DNA of 64,000 nucleotides. Origin: Actinoplanes missouriensis 431 (GTDB taxonomy: Bacteria > Actinomycetota > Actinomycetes > Mycobacteriales > Micromonosporaceae). A program made the position numbers and the translations under genes. Positions 15,145-24,326 of this stretch are shown in pieces; the stretch's first letter is position 1, and each line of letters starts with the position of its first letter. Where the stretch lies: assembly GCF_000284295.1 (NCBI RefSeq), contig NC_017093.1:1984001-2048000 (forward strand), in the 5' to 3' direction. Under the pieces are notes generated by a model. That model saw nothing but the letters and a program-made list of their open reading frames with translations. It ran no database searches and had not been told where the DNA came from.

Positions 15145-16386
15145 TCAATTCCCTGCGCGAGCGGGGGCCGGGGCGGCCTGCCACTCGTCGTTGACGTTGT
15201 TGTGGTCGATCGGCGTGCGCCGCGAGAGCCGCCACATGAATGCGGCCGCGGCCAGCATCAGCAGGAACACGGTGACCGCTCCGGCCACCCCGCCGATCAG
15301 GTCGGCGACGAACCACATCAGAGCGCCGGTCAGCCCGGCCGCCGGCAGGGTGATCAGCCATGCGGTCACCATCCGCCCGGCGACGCCCCAGCGGACCGCG
15401 GCGCCCGGCCGGCCCACCCCGCTGCCCAGGATCGATCCGGTCGCCACCTGCGTGGTGGAGAGCGCGAACCCGAGGTGGCTGGAGGTCAGGATCACGGTGG
15501 CGGCCGCCGACTCGGCCGCGAAACCCTGCGGCGGCGCGATCTCGACGAGGCCTTTCCCGAGGGTACGGATGATCCGCCAGCCACCGAGGTATGTCCCCAG
15601 GGCGATGGCGAGCGCGCAGCTCACCCGTACCCAGAAGGGAATGTCGTCGGTGGTGGACCACTCGCCGGCGGCGATCAACGCCAGGGTGATGACCCCCATG
15701 GTCTTCTGGGCGTCGTTGGTGCCGTGCGCGAGGGAGACCAGCGAGGCGCTGCCGATCTGTCCCCAGCGGAACCCGTTGTCGGTGAAGCGGGCGGCCACCC
15801 CGACGGTGATCCGGTAGATCAGCCAGGTGCCGACGCCGGCCACGACACCGGCGATCACCGGTGAGATCAGCGCCGGCAGGATCACCTTGCCGACCACGCC
15901 GTCGAGTTTGCTGCCGTCGCCGGTCCACTTGACGCCGGCCCAGCCGAGGCCGGCGACGGTCGCGCCGATCAGCCCGCCGAACAGCGCGTGCGAGGAGCTG
16001 GACGGCAGGCCGAGCAGCCAGGTGAGCAGATTCCAGAGGATGCCGCCGATGACGCCGGTCAGCACGATGACGAGCAGTGCCGTACCGCCGCCGGCGAGCA
16101 GATCGGATCGTGGGGCGCCGTCGGAGTCCTGGATGTTGATGACCGCGTTCGTCACGGTCAGTGCCACCTCGACGGAGAGGAACGCTCCGACGAGGTTGAG
16201 CACCGCGGAGAGCAGCACGGCTACCTTCGGCCGCAGGGCACCTGTCGCGATCGACGTCGCCATGGCGTTCGCCGTGTCGTGGAACCCGTTGGTGAAGTCG
16301 AAGCCGAGTGCGGTGATGACCACGAGGGCCAGGATCACAAGTGTCTCGGTCACACGAGCGTCGTCACCGCTGATCCGGCCGCCCAT
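15145..16386 (-). CDS. Inorganic phosphate transporter, PiT family
   Basis: 413 residues, about 10 to 12 membrane helices. The PiT signature GFHDTANAMATSIATGAL lies near residues 34-51 and its second copy appears in the C-terminal half as AHGTNDAQKTMGVITLAL. PiT proteins import metal-phosphate with protons. ATG 16386 has a weak GCGAGG upstream; GTG 16353 (VTETLVIL) is an alternative that would place the first helix at the very N-terminus. First gene of a minus-strand run with the small membrane protein and DUF3349. A second PiT-like regulator (PhoU-like) is not present. Confidence 0.92.
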   Translation of the reverse strand: MGGRISGDDARVTETLVILALVVITALGFDFTNGFHDTANAMATSIATGALRPKVAVLLSAVLNLVGAFLSVEVALTVTNAVINIQDSDGAPRSDLLAGGGTALLVIVLTGVIGGILWNLLTWLLGLPSSSSHALFGGLIGATVAGLGWAGVKWTGDGSKLDGVVGKVILPALISPVIAGVVAGVGTWLIYRITVGVAARFTDNGFRWGQIGSASLVSLAHGTNDAQKTMGVITLALIAAGEWSTTDDIPFWVRVSCALAIALGTYLGGWRIIRTLGKGLVEIAPPQGFAAESAAATVILTSSHLGFALSTTQVATGSILGSGVGRPGAAVRWGVAGRMVTAWLITLPAAGLTGALMWFVADLIGGVAGAVTVFLLMLAAAAFMWRLSRRTPIDHNNVNDEWQAAPAPARAGN

Positions 16387-16438
16387 GCACGACCTCGCGA
16401 GAGTTATCCAGGCGTTTCGATGCCATTCATGTCGGTCG

Positions 16439-17278
16439 TCAGCCCGTCACGCCGTGCAGGACCTTCGCGTACGCCGCATAACCGTCCGCGTTCGGGTGGA
16501 ACGACTCGGACATGTCGTCGGCGATCGCGTGGATCCACGGGTCCTTGGTGCACGCCTCGTGACCCGCGAAGATCACCCGCGCGTCCACGTAGGTGAACCC
16601 GGGGTGCTTGGCGACCACCGTGGAGATCACCTCGGAGAGCGTGTCGGACGCCGCGTTGAGGGCCTTGCGGCGGGCGTCGTTCAGCGAGTCGCAGGCGACC
16701 CCGGCGCCCGGGTCGGCGACCAGGTGCGGGTAGCCGACCACGTACACCTTGGCGTTCGGGGCCTTCGCGCGCACCTGGGTGTAGAGCTTGTCGAGCGCGC
16801 CCGGCAGGTTCGACTCCATCGTGCCGGAGGCGTTCTTCACCGATTGGGCGCAGGTCTGGTCGGAGCCGAGGACGCACTGCTGCAGCCCGGCGACGAACCC
16901 GACGTCGTTGCCGCCGACGGTCAGCGTCACCCAGCCGGTCCGGTCGGTCAGGGCGGTGAGCTGCTGGCTCGTCACGGTGCTGATCACCGCGCCGCTGCAC
17001 GCCTTGTTCACCGTCTCGCCGAGCGCATCGGTGCCCTTCGCGTCGATCCAGAGCTGCGGGTACGACTTGTCGGTGCTCTGCAGGCAGCTGGTGTCGGCGT
17101 AGTTCCCGCCGCCGAGGCCGGCCGCGTACGAGTCGCCGAGCGCCACATAGTCCCGGGCGTCGACGGCCGCGGGCGCGCTCTCCACCACGGGAGCCGCCTC
17201 GGAACAGCCGGACAGAACGACCAGGGCCGCACCGGCGGCGATCCAACCGAGCCTCAACACCGTCTCCTCACGTTTCAC
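16439..17278 (-). CDS. SGNH/GDSL-type hydrolase lipoprotein
   Basis: 279 residues. An N-terminal signal (about 8-21) ends in the lipobox LSGC (22-25), so the mature protein should be a membrane-anchored lipoprotein from Cys25. Block I is ALGDSYAAG with Ser50 as nucleophile; Block III is TVGGNDVGF (Asn oxyanion residue); Block V is SFHPNADGY with His261. The layout matches the actinobacterial SGNH esterases/lipases such as the Streptomyces scabies esterase group. Several cysteines could form disulfides. Substrate is probably an ester or lipid outside the cell. Confidence 0.9.
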   Translation of the reverse strand: MKREETVLRLGWIAAGAALVVLSGCSEAAPVVESAPAAVDARDYVALGDSYAAGLGGGNYADTSCLQSTDKSYPQLWIDAKGTDALGETVNKACSGAVISTVTSQQLTALTDRTGWVTLTVGGNDVGFVAGLQQCVLGSDQTCAQSVKNASGTMESNLPGALDKLYTQVRAKAPNAKVYVVGYPHLVADPGAGVACDSLNDARRKALNAASDTLSEVISTVVAKHPGFTYVDARVIFAGHEACTKDPWIHAIADDMSESFHPNADGYAAYAKVLHGVTG

Positions 17279-17317
17279 GTTTCCTCACATGATCATGCCG
17301 CAGGGATACTGAACGGC

Positions 17318-17596
17318 GTGACACCTCGTCTGGAGATCGAATACTGCACGCAGTGCCGCTGGCTGCTGCGGGCCGCCTGGACCGCGCAGGAGCTGCTCAC
17401 CACGTTCGCCACCGACCTGGGCGAGGTGGCGCTGATCCCCGGGATCGGCGGCGTCTTCGAGGTCCGGCTGGACGGCGAGACGCTCTGGTCGCGCAAGGCC
17501 GAGGGCGGTTTCCCGGAGATCCCGCTGCTGAAGCGGATGGTCCGCGACCGGATCGCCCCGGACCGGGATCTCGGCCACAGCGACAAAAAAGCTTGA
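17318..17596 (+). CDS. SelT/SelW/SelH-family (Rdx) thioredoxin-like protein
   Basis: 92 residues from GTG 17318; AGGGA lies 11 bases upstream. The start IEYCTQCRWLLRAAWTAQELL carries the CxxC redox motif (Cys-Thr-Gln-Cys) at the same place as the Cys/Sec motif of selenoprotein W-type proteins, and GGVFEVRLDGETLWSRKAEGGFPE is the family's second conserved block. Function is unresolved, probably thiol redox. Cys is used, not selenocysteine. Twenty bases separate it from the antiporter gene, so the two may be one transcript. Confidence 0.88.
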   Translation: MTPRLEIEYCTQCRWLLRAAWTAQELLTTFATDLGEVALIPGIGGVFEVRLDGETLWSRKAEGGFPEIPLLKRMVRDRIAPDRDLGHSDKKA

Positions 17597-17616
17597 TCCT
17601 TTGGCAGAGTTGACGG

Positions 17617-18708
17617 ATGAAGCTGAAGATTCTGTCCCAGTGGACCGTCACCTTGCCGATCCTCGCCGTCGCCGCACTCGTGCTGACCTGGGGCCGCGAC
17701 CTGCCGCCGCCGGTGGTGGTGATCGTGGCCCTGCTGCTCGGTGGCGCGGTCATGGCCGCCGTGCACCACGCCGAGGTCGTCGCGCACCGGGTCGGTGAGC
17801 CGTACGGGTCGCTGATCCTCGCGGTAGCGGTCACCGTGATCGAGGTGGCGCTGATCGTCACGCTGATGATCAGCGGTGGCGAGAAGTCCCAGTCCCTGGC
17901 CCGGGACACCGTCTTCGCCGCCGTGATGATCACGGTGAACGGCATCCTGGGCATCTCACTGCTGGTCGGCGCGATCCGCCGCCGGATCGCGGTCTTCAAC
18001 CCGGAGGGCACCGGCGGCGCGCTCGCCACCGTCGCGGCGATCGCCACGCTGAGCCTGGTGCTGCCCACGTTCACCACGAGCCGGCCGGGACCACAGTTCT
18101 CGCCGGCCCAGCTCGGCTTCGCCGCGGTCGTCTCGCTCGGCCTCTACCTGCTGTTCGTGCTGGTGCAGACCCGGCGGCACCGGGACTACTTCCTGCCGAT
18201 CACCACCGAGGGCGAGGTGATCGAGGGGGAGGAGCACGTGGAGCCGCCGAGCGGGCGGACCGCGCTGATCAGCCTCGGTCTGCTGCTGCTCGCGCTGGTG
18301 TCGGTGGTCGGCCTGGCGAAGGGCATCTCGCCGTCGATCGAGTCCGGGGTGGCCTCGGCCGGCCTGCCGCACTCCGTGGTCGGCGTGGTGATCGCCCTGA
18401 TGGTGCTGCTGCCGGAGACGATCGCCGCGGTCCGCGCCGCGGCCCGCGACCGGATCCAGACCAGCCTCAACCTGGCGCTCGGTTCGGCCATGGCCAGCAT
18501 CGGACTCACCATTCCGGCGATCGCCGTCGCGATGATCTGGCTGGACGGCCCGCTGCTGCTGGGCCTCGGCGGCACCCAGATGGTGCTGCTGGTGCTGACG
18601 TTCGGGGTCGGCACGCTCACCGTGGTGCCGGGCCGGGCGAACATTCTCCAGGGTGGTCTGCACCTCGGCCTCCTGGCGGTGTTCCTGTTCCTGGCCGCCA
18701 GTCCCTGA
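17617..18708 (+). CDS. Calcium/proton antiporter, ChaA-type (CaCA superfamily)
   Basis: 363 residues with about 11 membrane helices. The two inverted CaCA repeats are visible: VHHAEVVAHRVGEPYGSLILA with VTVIEVALI in the first half, and MVLLPETIAAVRAAARDRIQ with LNLALGSAMASIGLTIP in the second, each with the conserved Glu that binds the cation. A charged loop EGEVIEGEEHVEP lies between the halves. This best fits ChaA-like Na+(Ca2+)/H+ exchangers. Starts at ATG 17617. Confidence 0.88.
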   Translation: MKLKILSQWTVTLPILAVAALVLTWGRDLPPPVVVIVALLLGGAVMAAVHHAEVVAHRVGEPYGSLILAVAVTVIEVALIVTLMISGGEKSQSLARDTVFAAVMITVNGILGISLLVGAIRRRIAVFNPEGTGGALATVAAIATLSLVLPTFTTSRPGPQFSPAQLGFAAVVSLGLYLLFVLVQTRRHRDYFLPITTEGEVIEGEEHVEPPSGRTALISLGLLLLALVSVVGLAKGISPSIESGVASAGLPHSVVGVVIALMVLLPETIAAVRAAARDRIQTSLNLALGSAMASIGLTIPAIAVAMIWLDGPLLLGLGGTQMVLLVLTFGVGTLTVVPGRANILQGGLHLGLLAVFLFLAASP

Positions 18709-18760
18709 TCACCCGTTCGTGATCCGTGCCGGCGGGACCCCACCCGGTAGATTTCGCACG

Positions 18761-19747
18761 GTGACCGACACCCTCGTCAAGGATCCCCCGGCCCGGCACG
18801 GCAGCCGGGGGATCGGTTCGGTCGAGGTCCTCGCCGCCCTGCTGGTCCTCCTGGTGATCTTCCGCGGGCCGCTGTCCGGCCTGATCGCCGGCCCGGGGCT
18901 GCAGACCTGGACCACCGTGTTCGTCTCGGTGCTGGTGCAGGCCGTCCCGTTCCTGGTCTTCGGCGTGCTGCTCTCGGCCGTCATCGCGGTGTTCGTGCCG
19001 GCCTCGTTCTGGGCCCGCGCGCTGCCTCGCCGTCCCGCCCTCGCGGTCCCGGCCGCCGGTCTCGCCGGGGTGGTGCTGCCCGGCTGCGAGTGCGGCAGCG
19101 TCCCGGTCGCCGGCGCGCTGATCCGGCGCGGCGTGACCCCGGCCGCGGCGCTGGCGTTCCTGCTCGCCTCCCCGGCGATCAACCCGATCGTGCTGACCGC
19201 CACCGCCGTCGCCTTCCCCGGCAACCCGGAGATGGTGCTCGCCCGGGCCGTGGCGAGTCTCGCCGTCGCGGTGCTGATGGGCTGGCTGTGGCTGCGGCTG
19301 GGCCGCACCGACTGGATCCGCCTGCCGCAGCGGCACGAGCACGACGGCAAGGGCGCCGCGTTCTGGTCGGCCTGCCGGCACGACATGGTGCATGCCGGCG
19401 GCTACCTGGTGATCGGCGCCGCGGCCGCCGCGACGATCAACGTGGTGGTGCCGGAGTCCTGGCTGCAGACCCTCGCGGGCAATCCGGTCCTGTCGGTGCT
19501 GGCCCTGGCGGTGCTGGCGGTGCTGCTCTCGATCTGCAGCGAGGCGGACGCGTTCGTCGCCGCGTCGCTGTCCCAGTTCTCGCTCACGTCCCGCCTGGTC
19601 TTCCTGGTGGTCGGCCCGATGGTCGACCTCAAGCTGATCGCCATGCAGACCGGCGTCTTCGGCCGCGGGTTCGCCTCCCGGTTCGCCCCGGCCACGTTCG
19701 CGCTCGCCGTGCTGGCCGGCACCGCCACCGGATGGGTGCTGCTGTGA
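18761..19747 (+). CDS. UPF0718 (DUF318/YraQ-like) permease
   Basis: 328 residues from GTG 18761. About eight membrane helices. The family motif GCECGSVPVAGALIRRGV near 110-127 and LLASPAINPIVLTAT follow one another as in YraQ-type permeases; a second motif, CSEADAFVAASL, lies in the C-terminal half. These permeases commonly pair with TIGR03943 proteins and are often in zinc-uptake regulons. I saw no Zur box in the short upstream gap. GTGA overlap with the next gene shows translational coupling. Confidence 0.88.
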   Translation: MTDTLVKDPPARHGSRGIGSVEVLAALLVLLVIFRGPLSGLIAGPGLQTWTTVFVSVLVQAVPFLVFGVLLSAVIAVFVPASFWARALPRRPALAVPAAGLAGVVLPGCECGSVPVAGALIRRGVTPAAALAFLLASPAINPIVLTATAVAFPGNPEMVLARAVASLAVAVLMGWLWLRLGRTDWIRLPQRHEHDGKGAAFWSACRHDMVHAGGYLVIGAAAAATINVVVPESWLQTLAGNPVLSVLALAVLAVLLSICSEADAFVAASLSQFSLTSRLVFLVVGPMVDLKLIAMQTGVFGRGFASRFAPATFALAVLAGTATGWVLL

Positions 19748-20445
19748 ATCGGCAGGCTCAGGCGGTGGTGCTGCTGCTCTTCGGCGGCGCGATAGTGAAA
19801 GCCGCGTCGACCGACCTCTACCTGCGCTACGTCAAGGAGGGCCTGCGGCCCTTCCTTCTCCTGACGGGCGCATTCCTCGTGGCCACCGCACTCTTCACCC
19901 TCTGGTACGAGTATCGCCCGCGCCCCGATCGGCAGGACGCGCACGCGCATCACGAGCCGGGGGTCGGCTGGCTGCTCCTGCTCCCCGTGATCGCCCTGCT
20001 GCTGGTCGCCCCGCCGGCCCTCGGCGCGTTCACGGCCGGCCAGGCCGGCACGCTGACCGCCGCGGCCGAGTCCGACTACGGCCCGCTGCCCGAGGGCGAC
20101 CCGGTCCCGGTGGGCCTGCTCGACTACGCCTCCCGCAGCATCTACGACGACGCCCGCAGCCTGGCCGGTCGCCGCGTGCAGCTGACCGGGTTCCTCAGCG
20201 CCGGGCCGGACGGCGGCCCGATGCTGGCCCGGATCGTGGTGAGCTGCTGCGCCGCCGACGGCCGGCCGATCAAGATCGGGCTCACCGGCGGGCCGGCCGT
20301 CGACGTCCCGTCCGGCACCTGGATCCAGGTCACCGGCCGGCACAGCACCCGCCGGGCCAAGGACCCGGTCAACCAGGCCGACATCGCGTACCTCGAGGTC
20401 GAACAGTGGCAGCCGATCACCCCGCCGAAACAGCAGTACGAGTGA
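19744..20445 (+). CDS. TIGR03943 family protein (DUF1980), permease partner
   Basis: 233 residues from GTG 19744 in a GTGA overlap with the permease. Two or three N-terminal membrane helices with a His-rich loop (AHAHHEPG) are followed by an extracytoplasmic domain with RIVVSCCAADGRPIKIGLTG, the Cys-Cys signature of this family, and an OB-like beta domain (GTWIQVTGRH). It is the standard partner of UPF0718 permeases. The His loop and Cys pair suggest metal binding; the exact cargo is not established. Confidence 0.88.
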   Translation: MNRQAQAVVLLLFGGAIVKAASTDLYLRYVKEGLRPFLLLTGAFLVATALFTLWYEYRPRPDRQDAHAHHEPGVGWLLLLPVIALLLVAPPALGAFTAGQAGTLTAAAESDYGPLPEGDPVPVGLLDYASRSIYDDARSLAGRRVQLTGFLSAGPDGGPMLARIVVSCCAADGRPIKIGLTGGPAVDVPSGTWIQVTGRHSTRRAKDPVNQADIAYLEVEQWQPITPPKQQYE

Positions 20446-21473
20446 CCCGTACCCGGATCAGCCTGGCCGTCGCGCTCCTGGCCGCCGCCGCCCTGCTCGC
20501 CGGCGCTCTGCCCGAGCAGGAGACCGCCGTGCCCGCGACCGCGTCCCGGCTCACCCTCGCCCAGGCCTGGCCGCACGCGGCCCGCGCCGACCTGCGCGAC
20601 CTCGGCCTGGAGCCGCTGCTGTTCCTGGACGCCACCACCGCGGCCGGAACCGTGGACGACGGCGGGCACACCCGCCTGGTGGTGGGGGAGCGGGAGCTGC
20701 GCCGGCTGCCCGCGGACGCCCGGTTCGACAACCTCACGATGGCCGGCCAGGACCTGCTCTGGACCGAGACGGCGGAGGACGGACGCACCGAGATCTGGAC
20801 CGCCCGGCCGCGCGGCGGGCCGGTGCCGCGCCGGCTGACCGCCGACACCGGCAACATCCTGCTCTACGGCAATCAGTACGACCTGGTGGTGGCGGAGGGC
20901 CGGGTGCACTGGGCGGCCGCGGACGGCGACGCGAGCACCGAGATCCGCTCGGTCCCGCTGGCCGGCGGCGCGGTCCGGACCACCGTCGAGAAAGGCCAGT
21001 GGGCGCTCTCGGCCTGGCCGTGGCTCACCGACGACGTGGGCGGGCAGGCCGGCGAGATCCGGCTGCGCAACATGAGGACCGGCGCGGAGCAGCGGGTTAC
21101 CGCCGGGGCCGCCGAGTGGACCATGTGCAGCCCGGCCTGGTGCCGGGTGATGGTGATGTCCGGCGACGGCCTGGCCCGGATCGACCTGATGCGGCCGGAC
21201 GGCTCGCAGCGCCACCGGATCGCCGGGCCGGGCACCCAGGCCGCGGTCAACGACGTGGCGGTGCTGGACCGGTTCGAGGTGCTCTCCGAGCCGCGCCCGG
21301 ACTCCGACCTGACCGGCACCGCGGGCCTGATCGTCCACGATGTGCGTGCCGGGCGCACCGTCCACCTGACGGTCGCCGCCGACCTGGCCGCGAGCCGGGA
21401 CGGGATGCTCTGGTGGTCGACCGGGGACCGGGAGGCGACAGTGTGGCACACCCTCGACCTGAGAACGGTGTGA
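20442..21473 (+). CDS. Secreted beta-propeller-like protein of unknown function
   Basis: 343 residues from GTG 20442, again in a GTGA overlap with the preceding stop. The N-terminus (VTRTRISLAVALLAAAALLAGA) is a signal peptide. The rest is a series of short blade-like repeats with W and D/G turns (LLWTETAEDGRTEIWTARP, VHWAAADGDASTEIRSVPL, RVMVMSGDGLARIDLMRPDG), as in TolB/WD40-like propellers. No enzyme motif. Third gene of the coupled permease unit, so it may be the external component that binds the cargo or senses it; this is inference from position. Confidence 0.72.
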   Translation: MTRTRISLAVALLAAAALLAGALPEQETAVPATASRLTLAQAWPHAARADLRDLGLEPLLFLDATTAAGTVDDGGHTRLVVGERELRRLPADARFDNLTMAGQDLLWTETAEDGRTEIWTARPRGGPVPRRLTADTGNILLYGNQYDLVVAEGRVHWAAADGDASTEIRSVPLAGGAVRTTVEKGQWALSAWPWLTDDVGGQAGEIRLRNMRTGAEQRVTAGAAEWTMCSPAWCRVMVMSGDGLARIDLMRPDGSQRHRIAGPGTQAAVNDVAVLDRFEVLSEPRPDSDLTGTAGLIVHDVRAGRTVHLTVAADLAASRDGMLWWSTGDREATVWHTLDLRTV

Positions 21474-21563
21474 GACAACGCTCGGTATTCACTCTTTTGC
21501 GGAGAGTGGTGGTGTCGGTTACGTTGGGAGCGCGCCGGAGAACCCTCCCCGGGAGTCGCCACC

Positions 21564-23024
21564 ATGCTGTTCCTGAAACCGAGAATCGATCCGCTCACCC
21601 AATCCGTTCTCGATGACGGCGAACTGCTCACCCAGCTGGTGGCCGGTCTCGGCTCCCCGCTCAACGTGGTGCTGCCGCAACGCGTACCGGAAAATGTCGC
21701 GTCCTTCCGGGCCGCCTACCGCAAGCATCGGCTGAGCGGCCGGATCTACTTCGCGCACAAGGCGAACCGCTCGTCCGCGCTGCTGCGGGAGGTCGCCGCC
21801 ACCGAGGCGGGGGTGGACGTCGCCTCGACCGGCGAGCTCCAGCACGCGCTCGCCGCCGGCTTCACCCCCGACCGGATCATGGCGACCGGCCCGAAGACCC
21901 GGGAGTACCTCTGGCTCGCCGCCCGCACCGGCGTGATCGTCAACGCCGACTCGGCGGACGAGCTGAACGAGCTGGCGTCCCTGGTGGCAGCCTTCCGGCT
22001 GCCGCGCGTGCGGATCATGGTGCGTCTGTCCGGCTTCACCACCTCGGGGGTACGGGTGCGGAGCCGGCGCAGCCGGTTCGGGGTGCCCGTGACCGCGCTG
22101 CCCGGCGTCCTCGAGCTGGTCGAGAAGCACGCCGAGCGGCTCGAGCTGGTCGGCGTGGCGTACCACCTGGACACCGTCGAGGTGCGGGAGAAGGCGGTCG
22201 CGCTGGAGGGCTGCCTCGCGGCGCTCGACGAGTGCCGGCAGCGCGGGCTGCGGCCCTGGTCGCTGGACATCGGCGGCGGCTTCGGCGTGAACTACCTGGC
22301 CGACGGCGCGCAGTGGGAGCGCTACACCTCCGAGCTGGCCCAGGCGGTGCTCGGCAACCGGCCGCCGCTGACCTGGGACGACCACGGGTACGGTCTGCGC
22401 GCCGAGGCCGGCACCCTGCGCGGATCGCTCGCCCTCTACCCCGCGCACCGCCCGGTCGCCGGGGCGGACTACCTGGACCGGCTGCTCGGCGCCGACGCCC
22501 CCGGCCAGCGCCGGCCGCTCGGCGAGCTGCTGCTGGACCACATGTACGACCTCGACGTCGAGCCCGGCCGGGCCCTGCTCGACCAGTGCGGCCTGGTCGT
22601 CGCCGAGGTCCTGCAGGTGCGCCGGGACGGTGACGACACGCTGGTACGGCTCGGGTGCAACGCCCGCGACATCGGGCTGGAGGAGCACGGCGTACTCATG
22701 GACCCGGTCCTCGTACCCACGAGGAAGCCGGCGGCGGACCGCCCGGCCGGCGTGCATCTGCTCGGGAACCTGTGCCTTGAGTCGGACCTGATCACGCGCC
22801 GGAGGGTGTTCCTGCCGCGCGTGCCGGAGCCCGGTGACCTGCTGGCGTTCGTGAACGCCGCCGGATACCTCATGGACTTCACCGCGACCGAGGCGCTGCA
22901 CCAGCCGGCCGGCCGCAAGGTCGCGGTCTACCGGGCCGGTGGGACGTGGCAGTGGCGCCTCGACGAGAACTACTGGCCTGTTCATCCAGATGAGCCAGGG
23001 CACGCTGAGCCGGAGGCGCCATGA
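21564..23024 (+). CDS. Y4yA-like PLP-dependent decarboxylase-fold enzyme
   Basis: 486 residues. A fold-type III (alanine racemase/diaminopimelate decarboxylase) enzyme: Lys66 in IYFAHKANRSSALL is the PLP Schiff-base lysine, LDIGGGFGVNY is the phosphate-binding loop and RLGCNARDIGLEEHG lies near the C-terminal catalytic domain. The overall pattern fits the Y4yA family named after the Rhizobium NGR234 protein, whose neighbour in that plasmid is a cysteine-synthase-like protein, as here. ATG 21564 is preceded by GGGAG. Ends in an ATGA overlap with the next gene. The substrate is not known; an amino acid decarboxylation or racemisation is expected. Confidence 0.85.
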   Translation: MLFLKPRIDPLTQSVLDDGELLTQLVAGLGSPLNVVLPQRVPENVASFRAAYRKHRLSGRIYFAHKANRSSALLREVAATEAGVDVASTGELQHALAAGFTPDRIMATGPKTREYLWLAARTGVIVNADSADELNELASLVAAFRLPRVRIMVRLSGFTTSGVRVRSRRSRFGVPVTALPGVLELVEKHAERLELVGVAYHLDTVEVREKAVALEGCLAALDECRQRGLRPWSLDIGGGFGVNYLADGAQWERYTSELAQAVLGNRPPLTWDDHGYGLRAEAGTLRGSLALYPAHRPVAGADYLDRLLGADAPGQRRPLGELLLDHMYDLDVEPGRALLDQCGLVVAEVLQVRRDGDDTLVRLGCNARDIGLEEHGVLMDPVLVPTRKPAADRPAGVHLLGNLCLESDLITRRRVFLPRVPEPGDLLAFVNAAGYLMDFTATEALHQPAGRKVAVYRAGGTWQWRLDENYWPVHPDEPGHAEPEAP

Positions 23025-24325
23025 TCTACAGCGACATCACCGAGGCCATCGGCAACACCCCGCTGGTGCGCATCGACCCGGACGTGCACGGCCTGCGCAA
23101 CATCGACCTGTACGCCAAGATGGAGCTGCTCAACCCGTTCGGCTCGGTGAAGGACCGCGCCGCGTGGAGCATGGTCCGCCCGCTCCTCGACGACGCCGTG
23201 CGGCGCGGCGACACGGTCGTCGAACTCTCCAGCGGCAACACCGCGAAAGCGCTCGCCCTGATCGCCGGGATGCACGGGCTGCCGTTCCGGAGCGTCACCA
23301 ACCGGATGAAGATCCCCGAGATCAAGGACCTGTTGCTGCTGCTCGGCGCGGAGATCGAGGAGCTGCCCGGCCGGTCCGAGTGCCTCGACCCGACCGACAC
23401 CGACGACCCGCTGACCAGGATGTACCGCACCCTGCAGACCGCCGGCGGATTCGTGCACACCGATCAGTACTTCAACGAGCGCAACGCCGACGCGCACTTC
23501 TCCGGCACCGGCCAGGAGATCGTCAAGGACCTGGACGGGCGGGCCCCGGACTACTTCATCGCCTGTGTCGGCACCGCCGGCTCGTCCACCGGGGTGGCCC
23601 GCGCGCTGCGGGCGCACGGCGCCGACTCCACGATCGTCGGCCTGGTCGCCGCGAAGAGCGACTTCATCCCCGGCATCCGGACCATCGACGAGGTGCACGA
23701 GGTCGGCCTCTTCGACCCGGAGGTCTACGACACCATCGAGACGATCAGTGCGGACGAGGCCATCGACGGGCTGCTCACCCTGGTACGCCGGTGCGGCACG
23801 CTGGCCGGGCCGACCGGTGGCGGGGCCTATCAGGGTGCGGTGCGTTACCTGCGTACCGTGGACGGGGATTTGCGGGAGCGTCGCAGCGCCGTGTTCATCG
23901 TCTGCGACCGGGTCGAGAGCTACCTCAGTTACCTGCGGGAACGCCGGCCCGCCCTGTTCGGCCGGCCGCCGCGCCCGAACTCGGTCTCCTCGGTGTCCGC
24001 CGCCGAGATCGACGCGGTGACCGCGGTCCCGGTCAGCGCGTCGGCGGCCGACGGCGCCCTGGTCGTCGACCTGCGCAGTCCGCACGCCTACCAGGCGCTG
24101 CACATCGACGGCTCGATCAACATCAGCGACGAGGTGTTCGGCACGATGCTCACCGCAGGTCTGCCGTTCAGCCGCCGGCAGCCGGTCCTGCTGGTCTGCC
24201 CGGTGGGGGAGCGGTCGGCCGCGTACGCCGCCCTGCTCACCCGGATGGGCCATCCCGCCGTGCGGTCGCTCGACGGCGGTGTGATCGCGTGGCGGGACGC
24301 CGGTCTGCCCCTGGTCAGGGACTGA
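23021..24325 (+). CDS. Cysteine-synthase-like PLP enzyme fused to a rhodanese domain
   Basis: 434 residues. Residues 1-315 form a fold-type II beta-substitution enzyme: TEAIGNTPLVRI, Lys44 in NPFGSVKDR binds PLP, ELSSGNTAKALALIAGMHG is the substrate loop and GTAGSSTGVARAL binds the cofactor phosphate. It resembles SbnA/Y4xP-type enzymes that use O-phosphoserine or O-acetylserine. Residues about 340-434 are a rhodanese domain: VVDLRSPHAYQALHIDGSINI, active-site Cys393 in the loop CPVGERS, and SLDGGVIAWRDAGLPL. The fusion implies delivery or removal of persulfide sulfur at the active site. ATG 23021 overlaps the previous stop; the next gene starts 1 bp after its stop. Confidence 0.87.
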   Translation: MIYSDITEAIGNTPLVRIDPDVHGLRNIDLYAKMELLNPFGSVKDRAAWSMVRPLLDDAVRRGDTVVELSSGNTAKALALIAGMHGLPFRSVTNRMKIPEIKDLLLLLGAEIEELPGRSECLDPTDTDDPLTRMYRTLQTAGGFVHTDQYFNERNADAHFSGTGQEIVKDLDGRAPDYFIACVGTAGSSTGVARALRAHGADSTIVGLVAAKSDFIPGIRTIDEVHEVGLFDPEVYDTIETISADEAIDGLLTLVRRCGTLAGPTGGGAYQGAVRYLRTVDGDLRERRSAVFIVCDRVESYLSYLRERRPALFGRPPRPNSVSSVSAAEIDAVTAVPVSASAADGALVVDLRSPHAYQALHIDGSINISDEVFGTMLTAGLPFSRRQPVLLVCPVGERSAAYAALLTRMGHPAVRSLDGGVIAWRDAGLPLVRD

Positions 24326-24326
24326 G

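Noticed and set aside
18709-18760. Zur box before the UPF0718 permease
   Set aside because: The gap has no AT-rich palindrome like the Zur consensus; zinc control is therefore not claimed.
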